The position numbers were made by a program, and so were the translations under genes. Shown piece by piece: positions 27,053 to 34,945 of a DNA stretch of 64,000 nt. Positions within the stretch are counted from its first letter, which is position 1; each line of letters opens with the position of its first letter. The stretch comes from Streptomyces coelicoflavus (GTDB taxonomy: Bacteria > Actinomycetota > Actinomycetes > Streptomycetales > Streptomycetaceae): assembly GCF_003112555.1 (NCBI RefSeq), contig NZ_BEWB01000013.1, forward strand, positions 1 through 64,000. The letters run 5' to 3'. The notes under the pieces were generated by a model. That model made no database searches and had not been told where the DNA came from. It was given only the letters and a program-made list of their open reading frames with translations.

Positions 27053-27772
27053 AAGCTCGAACTCCTCCCCGCCGTCGACGTCCGCGACGGTCAGGCCGTC
27101 CGCCTCGTGCACGGCGAGTCCGGTACCGAGACCTCCTACGGCTCCCCGCTGGAGGCCGCCCTCGCCTGGCAGCGCTCCGGCGCCGAGTGGCTGCACCTGG
27201 TCGACCTGGACGCGGCGTTCGGCACCGGGGACAACCGCGCGCTGATCGCCGAGGTCGCGAAGGCCATGGACATCAAGGTGGAGCTGTCCGGCGGCATCCG
27301 CGACGACGACACCCTCGCCGCCGCCCTCGCCACCGGCTGCACCCGGGTGAACCTCGGCACCGCGGCCCTGGAGACCCCCGAGTGGGTCGCCAAGGTCATC
27401 GCCGAGCACGGCGACAAGATCGCCGTCGGTCTCGACGTACGGGGCACCACGCTGCGCGGCCGCGGCTGGACCCGCGACGGCGGCGACCTCTACGAGACGC
27501 TGGACCGCCTGAACAAGGAGGGCTGCGCCCGGTACGTCGTCACCGACATCGCCAAGGACGGCACCCTCCAGGGCCCCAACCTGGAGCTCCTGAAGAACGT
27601 GTGCGCGGCCACCGACCGCCCCGTCGTGGCCTCGGGCGGCGTGTCGTCCCTGGACGACCTGCGCGCGATCTCCGGGCTGGTCCCGGACGGTGTCGAGGGG
27701 GCCATCGTCGGGAAGGCCCTCTACGCGAAGGCGTTCACCCTGGAAGAAGCCCTGGAGGTTGTGTCGCCATGA
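27047..27772 (+). CDS. priA: Bifunctional HisA/TrpF isomerase PriA
   Basis: (beta/alpha)8 isomerase of 241 residues acting on both ProFAR (histidine pathway) and phosphoribosylanthranilate (tryptophan pathway). Catalytic Asp residues lie in LLPAVDVRDGQ (N-terminal) and VVTDIAKDGT (second half). Sequence is nearly identical to the S. coelicolor PriA I remember. The ATG at 27047 gives that N-terminus (MSKLELLPAV); ATG at 27032 would add five residues. No separate trpF is present in the trp cluster downstream, which agrees with dual function. ATGA overlap with the RidA-like gene. Confidence 0.95.
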   Translation: MSKLELLPAVDVRDGQAVRLVHGESGTETSYGSPLEAALAWQRSGAEWLHLVDLDAAFGTGDNRALIAEVAKAMDIKVELSGGIRDDDTLAAALATGCTRVNLGTAALETPEWVAKVIAEHGDKIAVGLDVRGTTLRGRGWTRDGGDLYETLDRLNKEGCARYVVTDIAKDGTLQGPNLELLKNVCAATDRPVVASGGVSSLDDLRAISGLVPDGVEGAIVGKALYAKAFTLEEALEVVSP

Positions 27773-28173
27773 CATCTGAAGCCGTACGGCGCGTGCAGAG
27801 CGGAAGTCCCTGGGAAGAGTCCTTCGGTTTCGCACGCGCCGTGGCGGCGGGCGACCGTGTGATCGTGGCGGGTACGACCGCCTTCAAGGGCGACATGCTG
27901 TACGGGGAAGGCGACCCGTACGAACAGACCAAGGTCGCCTTCGCCACCGCCCTCGAGGCGATCGGCGAGTTCGGGCTCGGCGTCGAGTCCGTGATCCGGA
28001 CCCGTGTGTGCCTGGCGCATTCGCGCGACGTCGATGCGGTGGGCCGCGCCCACAAGGAGCTGTTCGACTCCGTGCGCCCGGTCACGACCCTGCTGGTCGT
28101 GCAGGGATTCATCGACTCGCGGGTCCTGGTGTCGGTCGAAGTGGAAGCGTATAGAGGAGCCGTGGATTCATGA
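27769..28173 (+). CDS. RidA/YjgF-family protein
   Basis: 134-residue member of the RidA (enamine/imine deaminase) family, coupled by ATGA overlap to priA upstream and hisF downstream. Family features are the GDRVIVAGTTAF strand-turn, an R-x-R segment (VIRTRVCLAHS) with the conserved Arg that binds substrate carboxylate in RidA, and SVEVEAYRG at the end. RidA clears reactive enamines from PLP enzymes such as HisC, which fits its place; direct activity is not shown by sequence. Confidence 0.88.
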   Translation: MTSEAVRRVQSGSPWEESFGFARAVAAGDRVIVAGTTAFKGDMLYGEGDPYEQTKVAFATALEAIGEFGLGVESVIRTRVCLAHSRDVDAVGRAHKELFDSVRPVTTLLVVQGFIDSRVLVSVEVEAYRGAVDS

Positions 28174-28925
28174 CCCTGGCGGTCCGAGTCATCCCCTGCC
28201 TGGACGTGGACAACGGCCGGGTCGTCAAGGGTGTCAACTTCCAGAACCTGCGCGACGCGGGCGACCCCGTCGAGATGGCCAAGGTGTACGACGCCGAGGG
28301 CGCCGACGAGCTGACGTTCCTGGACATCACCGCCTCGTCGGGCAACCGCGAGACGACCTACGACGTGGTGCGCCGCACCGCCGAGCAGGTGTTCATCCCG
28401 CTCACCGTCGGCGGCGGGGTGCGCACCGCCGAGGACGTCGACAAGCTGCTGCGGGCCGGCGCCGACAAGGTGGGCGTGAACACGGCCGCCATCGCCCGGC
28501 CCGACCTGATCCGCGAGATCGCCGAGCGCTTCGGCCGGCAGGTTCTCGTCCTCTCGGTCGACGCCCGGCGCACCGAGGCCGGCACCTTCGAGGTGACCAC
28601 CCACGGCGGCCGGCGCGGCACCGGCATCGACGCGGTGGAGTGGGCGCACCGGGCCGCCGAGCTGGGCGCGGGGGAGATCCTGCTCAACTCGATGGACGCG
28701 GACGGCACGAAGGACGGCTACGACCTGGAGATGCTGGCGGCGGTACGCAAGCACGTGACCGTCCCCGTGATCGCCTCGGGCGGCGCGGGCGCCCTCGCCC
28801 ACTTCGCTCCGGCGGTGGAGGCGGGCGCGGACGCGGTCCTGGCGGCGTCGGTCTTCCACTTCGGCGACCTGCGGATCGGCGAGGTGAAGGAGACGCTGCG
28901 GGGGGCGGGATACCCCATACGGTAG
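28170..28925 (+). CDS. hisF: Imidazole glycerol phosphate synthase, cyclase subunit
   Basis: 251-residue (beta/alpha)8 cyclase that works with HisH. Catalytic Asp residues in IPCLDVDNGRVVKG (N-terminal) and LSVDARR (middle) and the C-terminal phosphate-binding IASGGAGAL segment are present. ATGA overlap with the RidA-like gene. Last gene of the first his unit; hisI is 2.9 kb further on, next to trpE. Confidence 0.97.
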   Translation: MTLAVRVIPCLDVDNGRVVKGVNFQNLRDAGDPVEMAKVYDAEGADELTFLDITASSGNRETTYDVVRRTAEQVFIPLTVGGGVRTAEDVDKLLRAGADKVGVNTAAIARPDLIREIAERFGRQVLVLSVDARRTEAGTFEVTTHGGRRGTGIDAVEWAHRAAELGAGEILLNSMDADGTKDGYDLEMLAAVRKHVTVPVIASGGAGALAHFAPAVEAGADAVLAASVFHFGDLRIGEVKETLRGAGYPIR

Positions 28926-28990
28926 TTCGAGCAGGCGCTCGTTGGTGGCAGGGGCGGACTCGCCGAAGCCCTCGCTTCTAACCTGCCCGT

Positions 28991-29152
28991 ATGGCAGTGA
29001 TCGCGATCGAGGTCACCGAGGAAGAGCTGGCCGAGCTTGCGGCGGAGGCCCAGGAGCGAGGCATCGCCGTCGACCGACTCGCGCATGACGTGCTGATGGA
29101 GGGGGTGGCGGTCAGGCGTCGGGAGAGGGGCTTCACGCCTCCCTCGGACTAG
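28991..29152 (+). CDS. Small RHH-like protein, 53 residues
   Basis: Gene below ordinary ORF cutoffs. The product begins MAVIAIEVTEEELAEL and has one strand followed by two helices (helix 1 about residues 9-22, helix 2 about 26-41), the pattern of a ribbon-helix-helix DNA-binding protein or an antitoxin-type protein; no toxin gene is adjacent. TAACCT lies 6 nt upstream of ATG, with no Shine-Dalgarno (leaderless-like). It runs in the same direction as hisF and is followed 6 nt later by the palindrome at 29159-29188, which also looks like its terminator. Confidence 0.7.
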   Translation: MAVIAIEVTEEELAELAAEAQERGIAVDRLAHDVLMEGVAVRRRERGFTPPSD

Positions 29153-29158
29153 GAAAGT

Positions 29159-29206
29159 AAAATTGCGCAACATTCATTGCGCAATTTTTCTTTCGTAATC
29201 TAGCCT
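29159..29206 (+). promoter_or_regulatory. Operator/promoter of the ArsR-MFS operon
   Basis: AT-rich perfect 12-bp inverted repeat AAAATTGCGCAA-cattca-TTGCGCAATTTT (29159-29188). Its right arm contains TTGCGC (29177-29182), a -35-like hexamer, 18 nt upstream of TAGCCT (29201-29206), itself 6 nt before the ATG at 29213. So it fits an autorepressor operator over the promoter of a leaderless gene. It could also terminate the preceding small gene, since T-rich sequence follows. Confidence 0.75.
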
Positions 29207-29212
29207 GAGCGC

Positions 29213-29800
29213 ATGCCGAGTCAGGAGAACCGCCCCATCACCGACCTGGGCACCCTCAAAGCCCTGGCCCACCCGCTGCGCAGTCAGCTCTACCGCAACC
29301 TCGGAGTCGCGCGCACCGCGACCGCCTCGCAGCTCGCCGAGCAGGTGGACGAGGCCGTCTCGCTGGTCAGCTACCACCTGCGCAAGCTGGCCGAGCACGG
29401 GCTGGTCGAGGAGGCCGAGCCGCAGAGCGCGGACGGCAGGGAGCGCTGGTGGCAGCCGTCGTCGGACGGGGTCAGCATCCGCGACGAGAACTTCCGCGAC
29501 GTCCCCGAGCGAGCCGCCGCCCACCTCGCTGCCACCCGGCTCTTCCACGAGCAGCGCGCCGCCATGTACCGCCGCTACCTCGACGAACGGTCCACCTGGG
29601 GCCCCGAGTGGAACTCCGCCGCCCCCGACAACGAGTCACAGCTACGACTGACCCCCGCCGACCTGAAGGAACTGGGCGACGAACTGCTCGCCCTGGCGAA
29701 GAAGTACGACGAGCGGGGCCGGGCCGCCGAAGCCGCCGGCGACACCGAGGGGCGCGAGAACGTGGCGCTGCACGTCTACGGATTCCCCTTCCGTGTCTGA
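29213..29800 (+). CDS. ArsR-family (winged-helix) transcriptional regulator
   Basis: 195-residue regulator. The winged helix-turn-helix is at about residues 12-85 with LKALAHPLRSQLYRNL and SLVSYHLRKLAEHGLV as the recognition region, the HTH_20/ArsR layout. The longer C-terminal region (about residues 95-195) replaces a metal-binding site; no Cys-rich ArsR metal motif is present, so a small-molecule ligand is likelier. Its own operator is the palindrome immediately upstream. The stop overlaps the MFS exporter start by 8 bp. Confidence 0.9.
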   Translation: MPSQENRPITDLGTLKALAHPLRSQLYRNLGVARTATASQLAEQVDEAVSLVSYHLRKLAEHGLVEEAEPQSADGRERWWQPSSDGVSIRDENFRDVPERAAAHLAATRLFHEQRAAMYRRYLDERSTWGPEWNSAAPDNESQLRLTPADLKELGDELLALAKKYDERGRAAEAAGDTEGRENVALHVYGFPFRV

Positions 29801-31061
29801 GGCGACCACGTCCGCGTCGGACGTACACATACCCGCTGCCGCCCCGGAGCGCCCCGCCCACCGCGACCCCAACGTCCTGCGCTGGGTCACCGCCTACACC
29901 GCGTCCATGGTCGGCGACATGGTGTTCTTCCTCGCGCTGTCCTGGGCCGCCGTGCAGAACGGCACGCCCGCGCAGGCCGGCCTCGTCACCGCCGTCAGCG
30001 CGGTGCCCCGTGCCCTGCTCATGCTCGGCGGGGGAGTGGTCGCCGACCGGCTCGGGCCGCGCCGGGTCGTCATCGGCAGCGACTCCGTGCGGTGCGTCAC
30101 CGTCCTCGCGGTCGCCGCCGTGCTGTTCGCGACCGACCCCGGGCTGTGGCTCCTCGCCCTGCTCGCCGTCGTCTTCGGCACCGTCGACGCCGTGTTCATG
30201 CCCGCCGTGGGGGCGCTCCCGGCGCGGATCACCGGCAAGGACCAGCTCGCCCGCGTACAGGGCATGCGCGGCCTCGCCATACGCTTCGCCGCCGTCGTGG
30301 GCGCTCCGCTCGGCGGACTCGGCGTGGCGGTCGGCGGCGCGGCGGCGGCCTTCGCGTTCGCCGGGCTGCTGATCGCCGTGTCCGTGCCGCTGCTGGTCTC
30401 CGTCCGGATGCGTGACCTGCCGGCCGACGACGCGGGTGCCGCGCGGGAGACCACCGCCTGGCGGGACCTGGTGGGCGGCCTCCGCTACGTCCGCCGGCAC
30501 CGCGTCCTCGGTCCGCTCATGGTGACCATCGCCCTGGGCGACCTCGGCTTCGTCGGTCCCCTCAACGTGGGCCTCACCCTGCTCGCGGACGAACGGGGCT
30601 GGGGCGCGTCCGGGATGGGCTGGGTGCTCGCGGGGTTCGGGACCGGCGCCGGAGTCGCCGCCCTGCTGCTGACCGTACGGGGACGCCTGCCGCACGCCGG
30701 GTACGTCGCCGCCGGCGCCATCATCCCCGGCGCGGCCGCGATCGCCGCCCTGGCCCACGCGCCCGCCCTCCCCGTGGCCGTCGGCACGGCGCTGCTCGTC
30801 GGCCTGCTCACGGGGCTCAGCGGCGCCATGTGCGGTGCCCTGCTGCAGACCCAGTCCGACCCCGCCTACCTGGGCCGCGTCACCGCCGTCGGCGGCATCG
30901 TCAGCCTGGGAATCGCCCCGCTGAGCATGCCGCTGTCCGCCGCCGCCATCGGCGTCTGGGGCACCGGCCGGGTCTTCGCCGTCAGCGCCGTGGTGTGCGG
31001 CCTCGGCGGAGTCGTCGCCCTGTGCGCGCCGGGCGTGCGGCGGGCCGAACTGCCGAAGTGA
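29793..31061 (+). CDS. MFS transporter
   Basis: 422-residue major facilitator with about 12 membrane segments, layout of the enterobactin exporter/multidrug type (MFS_3-like). The GTG start lies inside the end of the ArsR-family gene, so the pair is one operon, presumably an exporter and its repressor. Substrate unknown. The motif-A-like loop DRLGPRRVVIGSD is present between segments 2 and 3. Confidence 0.9.
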   Translation: MSEATTSASDVHIPAAAPERPAHRDPNVLRWVTAYTASMVGDMVFFLALSWAAVQNGTPAQAGLVTAVSAVPRALLMLGGGVVADRLGPRRVVIGSDSVRCVTVLAVAAVLFATDPGLWLLALLAVVFGTVDAVFMPAVGALPARITGKDQLARVQGMRGLAIRFAAVVGAPLGGLGVAVGGAAAAFAFAGLLIAVSVPLLVSVRMRDLPADDAGAARETTAWRDLVGGLRYVRRHRVLGPLMVTIALGDLGFVGPLNVGLTLLADERGWGASGMGWVLAGFGTGAGVAALLLTVRGRLPHAGYVAAGAIIPGAAAIAALAHAPALPVAVGTALLVGLLTGLSGAMCGALLQTQSDPAYLGRVTAVGGIVSLGIAPLSMPLSAAAIGVWGTGRVFAVSAVVCGLGGVVALCAPGVRRAELPK

Positions 31062-31071
31062 GCGGCGGAGG

Positions 31072-31707
31072 TCAGATGCCCAGCTGCTTCGTCTCCCGCA
31101 GCTTGGCGATCGCGTTCTCCTCGCCCTCCAGCTCCACCTTCGCCGCGCCCTGCCGGCCGTACGCGAACAGCAGCAGCTCGGACGGCTCGCCCGTGGCCGT
31201 CACCACCGGCGTACCCCGGTGGGCGACCGTCGTCTGGCCGTTCGGGCGGCGCAGCACCAGACCCGTCGGGATGCCCCGGCCCATCAGACGGGCGGCGCGC
31301 TCCAGGCGGGACCACAGGGCGTCCTGGAAGACCGGGTCCAGCTCGCGCGGCGACCAGTCGGGCCGGGCGCGGCGGACGTCCTCGGTGTGGACGTAGAACT
31401 CGACCGTGTTCGCCGCCTCGTCGACCTGCTTGAGCTGGAAGGGGGAGAAGCGCGGCGGCCCCGTGCGGATCAGCTGGAGCAGCTCCTCGTACGGCTTCGC
31501 GGTGTACTCCTCCATCACCCGGTCGAGGCGGGACGCCAGCTGCTTGATCATGCTGCCCCCGGCGGCGTCCGGCCGGCGCTCGCGCACCACCACGTGCGCG
31601 GCCAGGTCACGGGTCCGCCAGCCGTCGCACAGGGTCGGGGAGTCCGGACCCGCCGTCTCCAACAGGTCGGCGAGCAGAAGTCGTTCACGCTTGGCGAAAG
31701 TCGACAT
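31072..31707 (-). CDS. TIGR03085 family protein (mycothiol-dependent DinB-like)
   Basis: 211-residue protein of the actinobacterial TIGR03085 family, related to mycothiol-dependent maleylpyruvate isomerases/DinB four-helix proteins. It begins with LLADLLETAGPDSPTLCDGW and has the metal-type pattern WRTRDLAAHVVVRERRPDA and YVHTEDVRRA, conserved His positions for a metal. Enzymatic role unassigned. Convergent with the MFS gene (10 bp apart) and divergent from hisI. Confidence 0.85.
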   Translation of the reverse strand: MSTFAKRERLLLADLLETAGPDSPTLCDGWRTRDLAAHVVVRERRPDAAGGSMIKQLASRLDRVMEEYTAKPYEELLQLIRTGPPRFSPFQLKQVDEAANTVEFYVHTEDVRRARPDWSPRELDPVFQDALWSRLERAARLMGRGIPTGLVLRRPNGQTTVAHRGTPVVTATGEPSELLLFAYGRQGAAKVELEGEENAIAKLRETKQLGI

Positions 31708-31788
31708 GGGGCCAGCCTACGGCGGCCGGCCGGGTCCGCCCAATGGACATCCCGGGGGCGTGTCGGGTCCGCGCGGCACAATGGGCGT

Positions 31789-32226
31789 ATGACCAGCAGC
31801 TCCCCCACCAGCGGCGCCCCCGGGCGGCCCAGCCCGCTCGCGCCGGAGATCGCCGACCGGCTCAAGCGCAGCGCCGACGGACTCCTGCCCGCCATCGCCC
31901 AGCAGTACGACACCGGGGAGGTGCTGATGCTCGGCTGGATGGACGACGAGGCGCTGCACCGCACACTGACCACCGGACGCTGCACCTACTGGTCGCGCAG
32001 CCGCCGCGAGTACTGGGTCAAGGGAGACACCTCCGGACACTTCCAGTGGGTGAAGTCCGTGGCGCTGGACTGCGACGCCGACACCGTGCTCGTCAGGGTC
32101 GACCAGGTCGGCGCCGCCTGCCACACCGGCACCCGCACCTGCTTCGACACCGACGTACTCCTCGCCGAAGACGCCGGCGAGGCCCGGGACGCCGCGGGCA
32201 CCGGCGCCCCCGGCACGGGTCAGTAG
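31789..32226 (+). CDS. hisI: Phosphoribosyl-AMP cyclohydrolase
   Basis: 145-residue monofunctional PRA-CH (no PRA-PH domain; that function must be elsewhere), a zinc/magnesium enzyme. Signature: LDCDADTVLVRV (metal Asp and Cys) and CHTGTRTCF (zinc Cys). CACAAT 6 nt upstream of the ATG and no Shine-Dalgarno suggest a leaderless start. It ends 11 nt before trpE; the TAG stop overlaps the TAGGGT box of trpE. Confidence 0.95.
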   Translation: MTSSSPTSGAPGRPSPLAPEIADRLKRSADGLLPAIAQQYDTGEVLMLGWMDDEALHRTLTTGRCTYWSRSRREYWVKGDTSGHFQWVKSVALDCDADTVLVRVDQVGAACHTGTRTCFDTDVLLAEDAGEARDAAGTGAPGTGQ

Positions 32227-32237
32227 GGTCTGCCGCC

Positions 32238-33773
32238 ATGGACGTCACGCATGACATGGACCTCGACACCTTCCGCAAGCTGGCCGCCGACCGCCGGGTG
32301 ATCCCGGTCGGCCGCAAGCTCCTCGCCGACGGCGACACCCCCGTCGCCCTGTACCGCAAGCTCGCCGCGGAGCGCCCCGGCACCTTCCTGCTGGAGTCCG
32401 CGGAAAACGGCAGGTCCTGGTCCCGGTACTCCTTCGTCGGCGTCCGCAGCGCCGCCACCCTCACCGAGAAGGACGGGCAGGCCCACTGGCAGGGCACCCC
32501 GCCCGTCGGCGTCCCCACCGCGGGCGACCCGCTCGCCGCCCTGCGCGCCACCGTCGAGGCCCTGCACACCCCGCGCGACCTCGCCCACGACCTGGGCCTG
32601 CCGCCCTTCACCGGCGGCATGGTCGGCTACCTCGGCTACGACATCGTGCGCCGCCTGGAGAAGGTCGGCCCCGGGGAGCGCGACGACCTGAGGCTGCCCG
32701 AGCTGACCATGCTGCTCACCAGCGACCTCGCCGTCATGGACCACTGGGAGGGCTCGGTCCTCCTGATCGCCAACGCGATCAACCACAACGACCTGGAGAC
32801 CGGCGTCGACGAGGCCTACGCCGACGCGATCGCCCGCCTGGACGCGATGGAGTCCGACCTCACCCGCGCGGTCGCCCAGCCCCCGGCCGCGCTGCCGCCC
32901 TCCGAGCTGCCCGAGTACACCGCCCGGTGGGGCGGCCCCGACTTCCAGGACGCCGTCGAGGACATCAAGGAGCGCATCCGCGCGGGCGAGGCCTTCCAGG
33001 TCGTCCCCTCCCAGCGCTTCGAGACGCCCTGCACGGCGAGCGCCCTCGACGTGTACCGGGTCCTGCGCGCCACCAACCCCTCCCCGTACATGTACCTGCT
33101 CCGCCTCGACGGCTTCGACGTCGTCGGCTCGTCCCCCGAGGCGCTGGTCAAGGTCGAGGACGGACGCGCCCTGGTGCACCCCATCGCCGGCACCCGCCCG
33201 CGCGGCGCCACCCCGCAGGAGGACCAGGCACTGGCCGACGAACTGCTCGCCGACCCCAAGGAGCGCGCCGAGCACCTGATGCTCGTCGACCTCGGCCGCA
33301 ACGACCTCGGCCGCGTCTGCGAGCCGGGCTCCGTCGAGGTCGTCGACTTCATGTCCGTCGAGCGGTACTCGCACGTCATGCACATCGTCTCGACGGTCAC
33401 CGGCCGGGTCGCCCCGGACCGCACCGCCTTCGACGTCCTCACCGCCTGCTTCCCGGCCGGCACCCTCTCCGGCGCCCCCAAGCCGCGCGCCCTTCAGATC
33501 ATCGACGAACTCGAACCCTCCCGGCGCGGCCTGTACGGCGGCTGCGTCGGCTACCTCGACTTCGCGGGCGACTCCGACACCGCCATCGCCATCCGCACCG
33601 CCCTGCTGCGCGACGGCACCGCCTACGTCCAGGCCGGCGCGGGCGTCGTCGCCGACTCCGACCCGGTGGCCGAGGACACCGAGTGCCGCAACAAGGCGGC
33701 GGCGGTGCTCAGGGCCGTGCACACGGCCAACCGGCTGGCGCGACAGGGCCAACCGGACACGGTGGTGGGGTGA
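32238..33773 (+). CDS. trpE: Anthranilate synthase component I
   Basis: 511-residue chorismate-utilising enzyme making anthranilate with the amidotransferase subunit TrpG (not in this window). N-terminal part with LLESAENGRSWSRYSFVG (the Trp-feedback site region) and C-terminal chorismate-binding domain with PIAGTRPRG, LMLVDLGRNDLGRV and FPAGTLSGAPK. TAGGGT (32224-32229) 8 nt before ATG looks like a -10 box of a leaderless start. No leader peptide with Trp codons precedes it. Another trpE copy elsewhere in the genome is possible. Confidence 0.96.
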   Translation: MDVTHDMDLDTFRKLAADRRVIPVGRKLLADGDTPVALYRKLAAERPGTFLLESAENGRSWSRYSFVGVRSAATLTEKDGQAHWQGTPPVGVPTAGDPLAALRATVEALHTPRDLAHDLGLPPFTGGMVGYLGYDIVRRLEKVGPGERDDLRLPELTMLLTSDLAVMDHWEGSVLLIANAINHNDLETGVDEAYADAIARLDAMESDLTRAVAQPPAALPPSELPEYTARWGGPDFQDAVEDIKERIRAGEAFQVVPSQRFETPCTASALDVYRVLRATNPSPYMYLLRLDGFDVVGSSPEALVKVEDGRALVHPIAGTRPRGATPQEDQALADELLADPKERAEHLMLVDLGRNDLGRVCEPGSVEVVDFMSVERYSHVMHIVSTVTGRVAPDRTAFDVLTACFPAGTLSGAPKPRALQIIDELEPSRRGLYGGCVGYLDFAGDSDTAIAIRTALLRDGTAYVQAGAGVVADSDPVAEDTECRNKAAAVLRAVHTANRLARQGQPDTVVG

Positions 33774-33791
33774 TTATCACGTACCCCATTT

Positions 33792-33823
33792 CGAACCCCG
33801 GGTGACGGAACGCCCGGGGTTCG
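33792..33823 (+). terminator. trpE terminator
   Basis: Perfect 11-bp inverted repeat CGAACCCCGGG (33792-33802) and its complement at 33813-33823 with a 10-nt loop, 19 nt after the trpE stop. It lies upstream of the TIGR02234 gene and could also attenuate read-through into it. Confidence 0.75.
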
Positions 33824-33839
33824 GGTGATAGTGGAGTAC

Positions 33840-34472
33840 GTGACAGCCGTTCCTCACCCCCGTACCCCAGCCGCAGGACCCGCCCGGGCCGGCCGCCGGA
33901 GCCTCGCCGTCGCCCTGCTGTGCGGCGCGCTCGGCGCGGCCGTCGCCCTGCTCGCCACCCGGCAGGAGTGGGCGGAGGGCACCGCGACCGTGGCCGGCGG
34001 CGCGTTCTCGCTGACCGCCAAGGGCAGCGACGTCACGGGCGTACCCGCGGCGCTCGCCATAGTCGGGCTCGCCGCGCTCGTCGCCGTCTTCGCCGTCCGC
34101 CGGGCCGGCCGCTTCGCCGTCGCCGCCGTGCTCGCGCTGAGCGGCGCCGGCACCGTCGCCGCGGCCCTGGCCGGCGCCTCCGACAGCTCCGCCCTCGACG
34201 ACCAGGCGGCCAAGGCCGCCGGCGACACCTCGGCCACCGTCGACGCGCTCTCCCACACCGCCTGGCCGTACGTCGCGGCCGTGGGCGGCGCCCTGCTCCT
34301 GCTGGCCGGGCTGCTCGCGCTGCGCTACGGCCGCCTGTGGCCCGCGATGTCCGGCCGCTACGAGCGCGACGGCACCCCGCGCCCGCGCCGCGGACCGCAG
34401 ACGGTCGACCCGGACCGCCCCGAGGACCTGTGGAAGGCCATCGACCGCGGCGAGGACCCCACCGGGGCCTGA
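33840..34472 (+). CDS. TIGR02234 trp-region membrane protein
   Basis: 210-residue protein of the family known as trp region conserved hypothetical membrane protein, found between trpE and trpC in actinobacteria. Four hydrophobic segments (about residues 23-41, 66-83, 87-107 and 136-158), with a WAEG-containing extracytoplasmic loop after the first and a hydrophilic C-terminal tail. Start GTG at 33840 is preferred (GGAG just upstream, and outside the hairpin); GTG at 33825 would add five residues. Function unknown, but its linkage to trp genes is conserved. Confidence 0.9.
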   Translation: MTAVPHPRTPAAGPARAGRRSLAVALLCGALGAAVALLATRQEWAEGTATVAGGAFSLTAKGSDVTGVPAALAIVGLAALVAVFAVRRAGRFAVAAVLALSGAGTVAAALAGASDSSALDDQAAKAAGDTSATVDALSHTAWPYVAAVGGALLLLAGLLALRYGRLWPAMSGRYERDGTPRPRRGPQTVDPDRPEDLWKAIDRGEDPTGA

Positions 34473-34592
34473 CCCCCGTCCGGGCCCGCGTTCACCCACC
34501 GGAGCACCCCCGCTCACGGCGCGTGCCGCCGTGCGCGACAATGGGCGCGAGCGTCCTGCTCAGACATGGCACACAGCAACGAGGAGCAAGCA

Positions 34593-34844
34593 ATGGCGGG
34601 CAGCAGCCACGGTCACACCCCGGCCGCCTGGACCGGTGTCATCATCGCCTTCATCGGTTTCTGCATCGCGGGCATGTTCATGGTGGCGGCCCAGCCGTGG
34701 GGCTTCTGGGCCGGCATGGCGGTCGTGCTCCTCGGCGGTGTCGTCGGCTACATCATGAAGATGATGGGCCTCGGCCAGCCGAAGCAGACCCACCCCGTGC
34801 ACCAGGTCAGCGGCGAGCACGCGCAGGCCGGCGCCAAGGGCTGA
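34593..34844 (+). CDS. HGxxPAAW family small membrane protein
   Basis: 83-residue protein with the family signature HGHTPAAW near residue 6, two membrane segments (about residues 14-32 and 38-56) and a hydrophilic tail (PKQTHPVHQVSGEHA). Start ATG at 34593 chosen because GAGGAG lies 6 nt upstream, while the ATG at 34566 in the same frame has none. Family members lie next to trp genes in many Streptomyces; no function assigned. Confidence 0.88.
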   Translation: MAGSSHGHTPAAWTGVIIAFIGFCIAGMFMVAAQPWGFWAGMAVVLLGGVVGYIMKMMGLGQPKQTHPVHQVSGEHAQAGAKG

Positions 34845-34945
34845 CCGGAGCGGCGGTCACGGACCTCCTGAGGGGCGGATCGGCACACGGGTGCCGGGAC
34901 CGCCCCTCGTGTGCGCGTGGGGGTCGCCCGGTGCAGAATGCGGGC

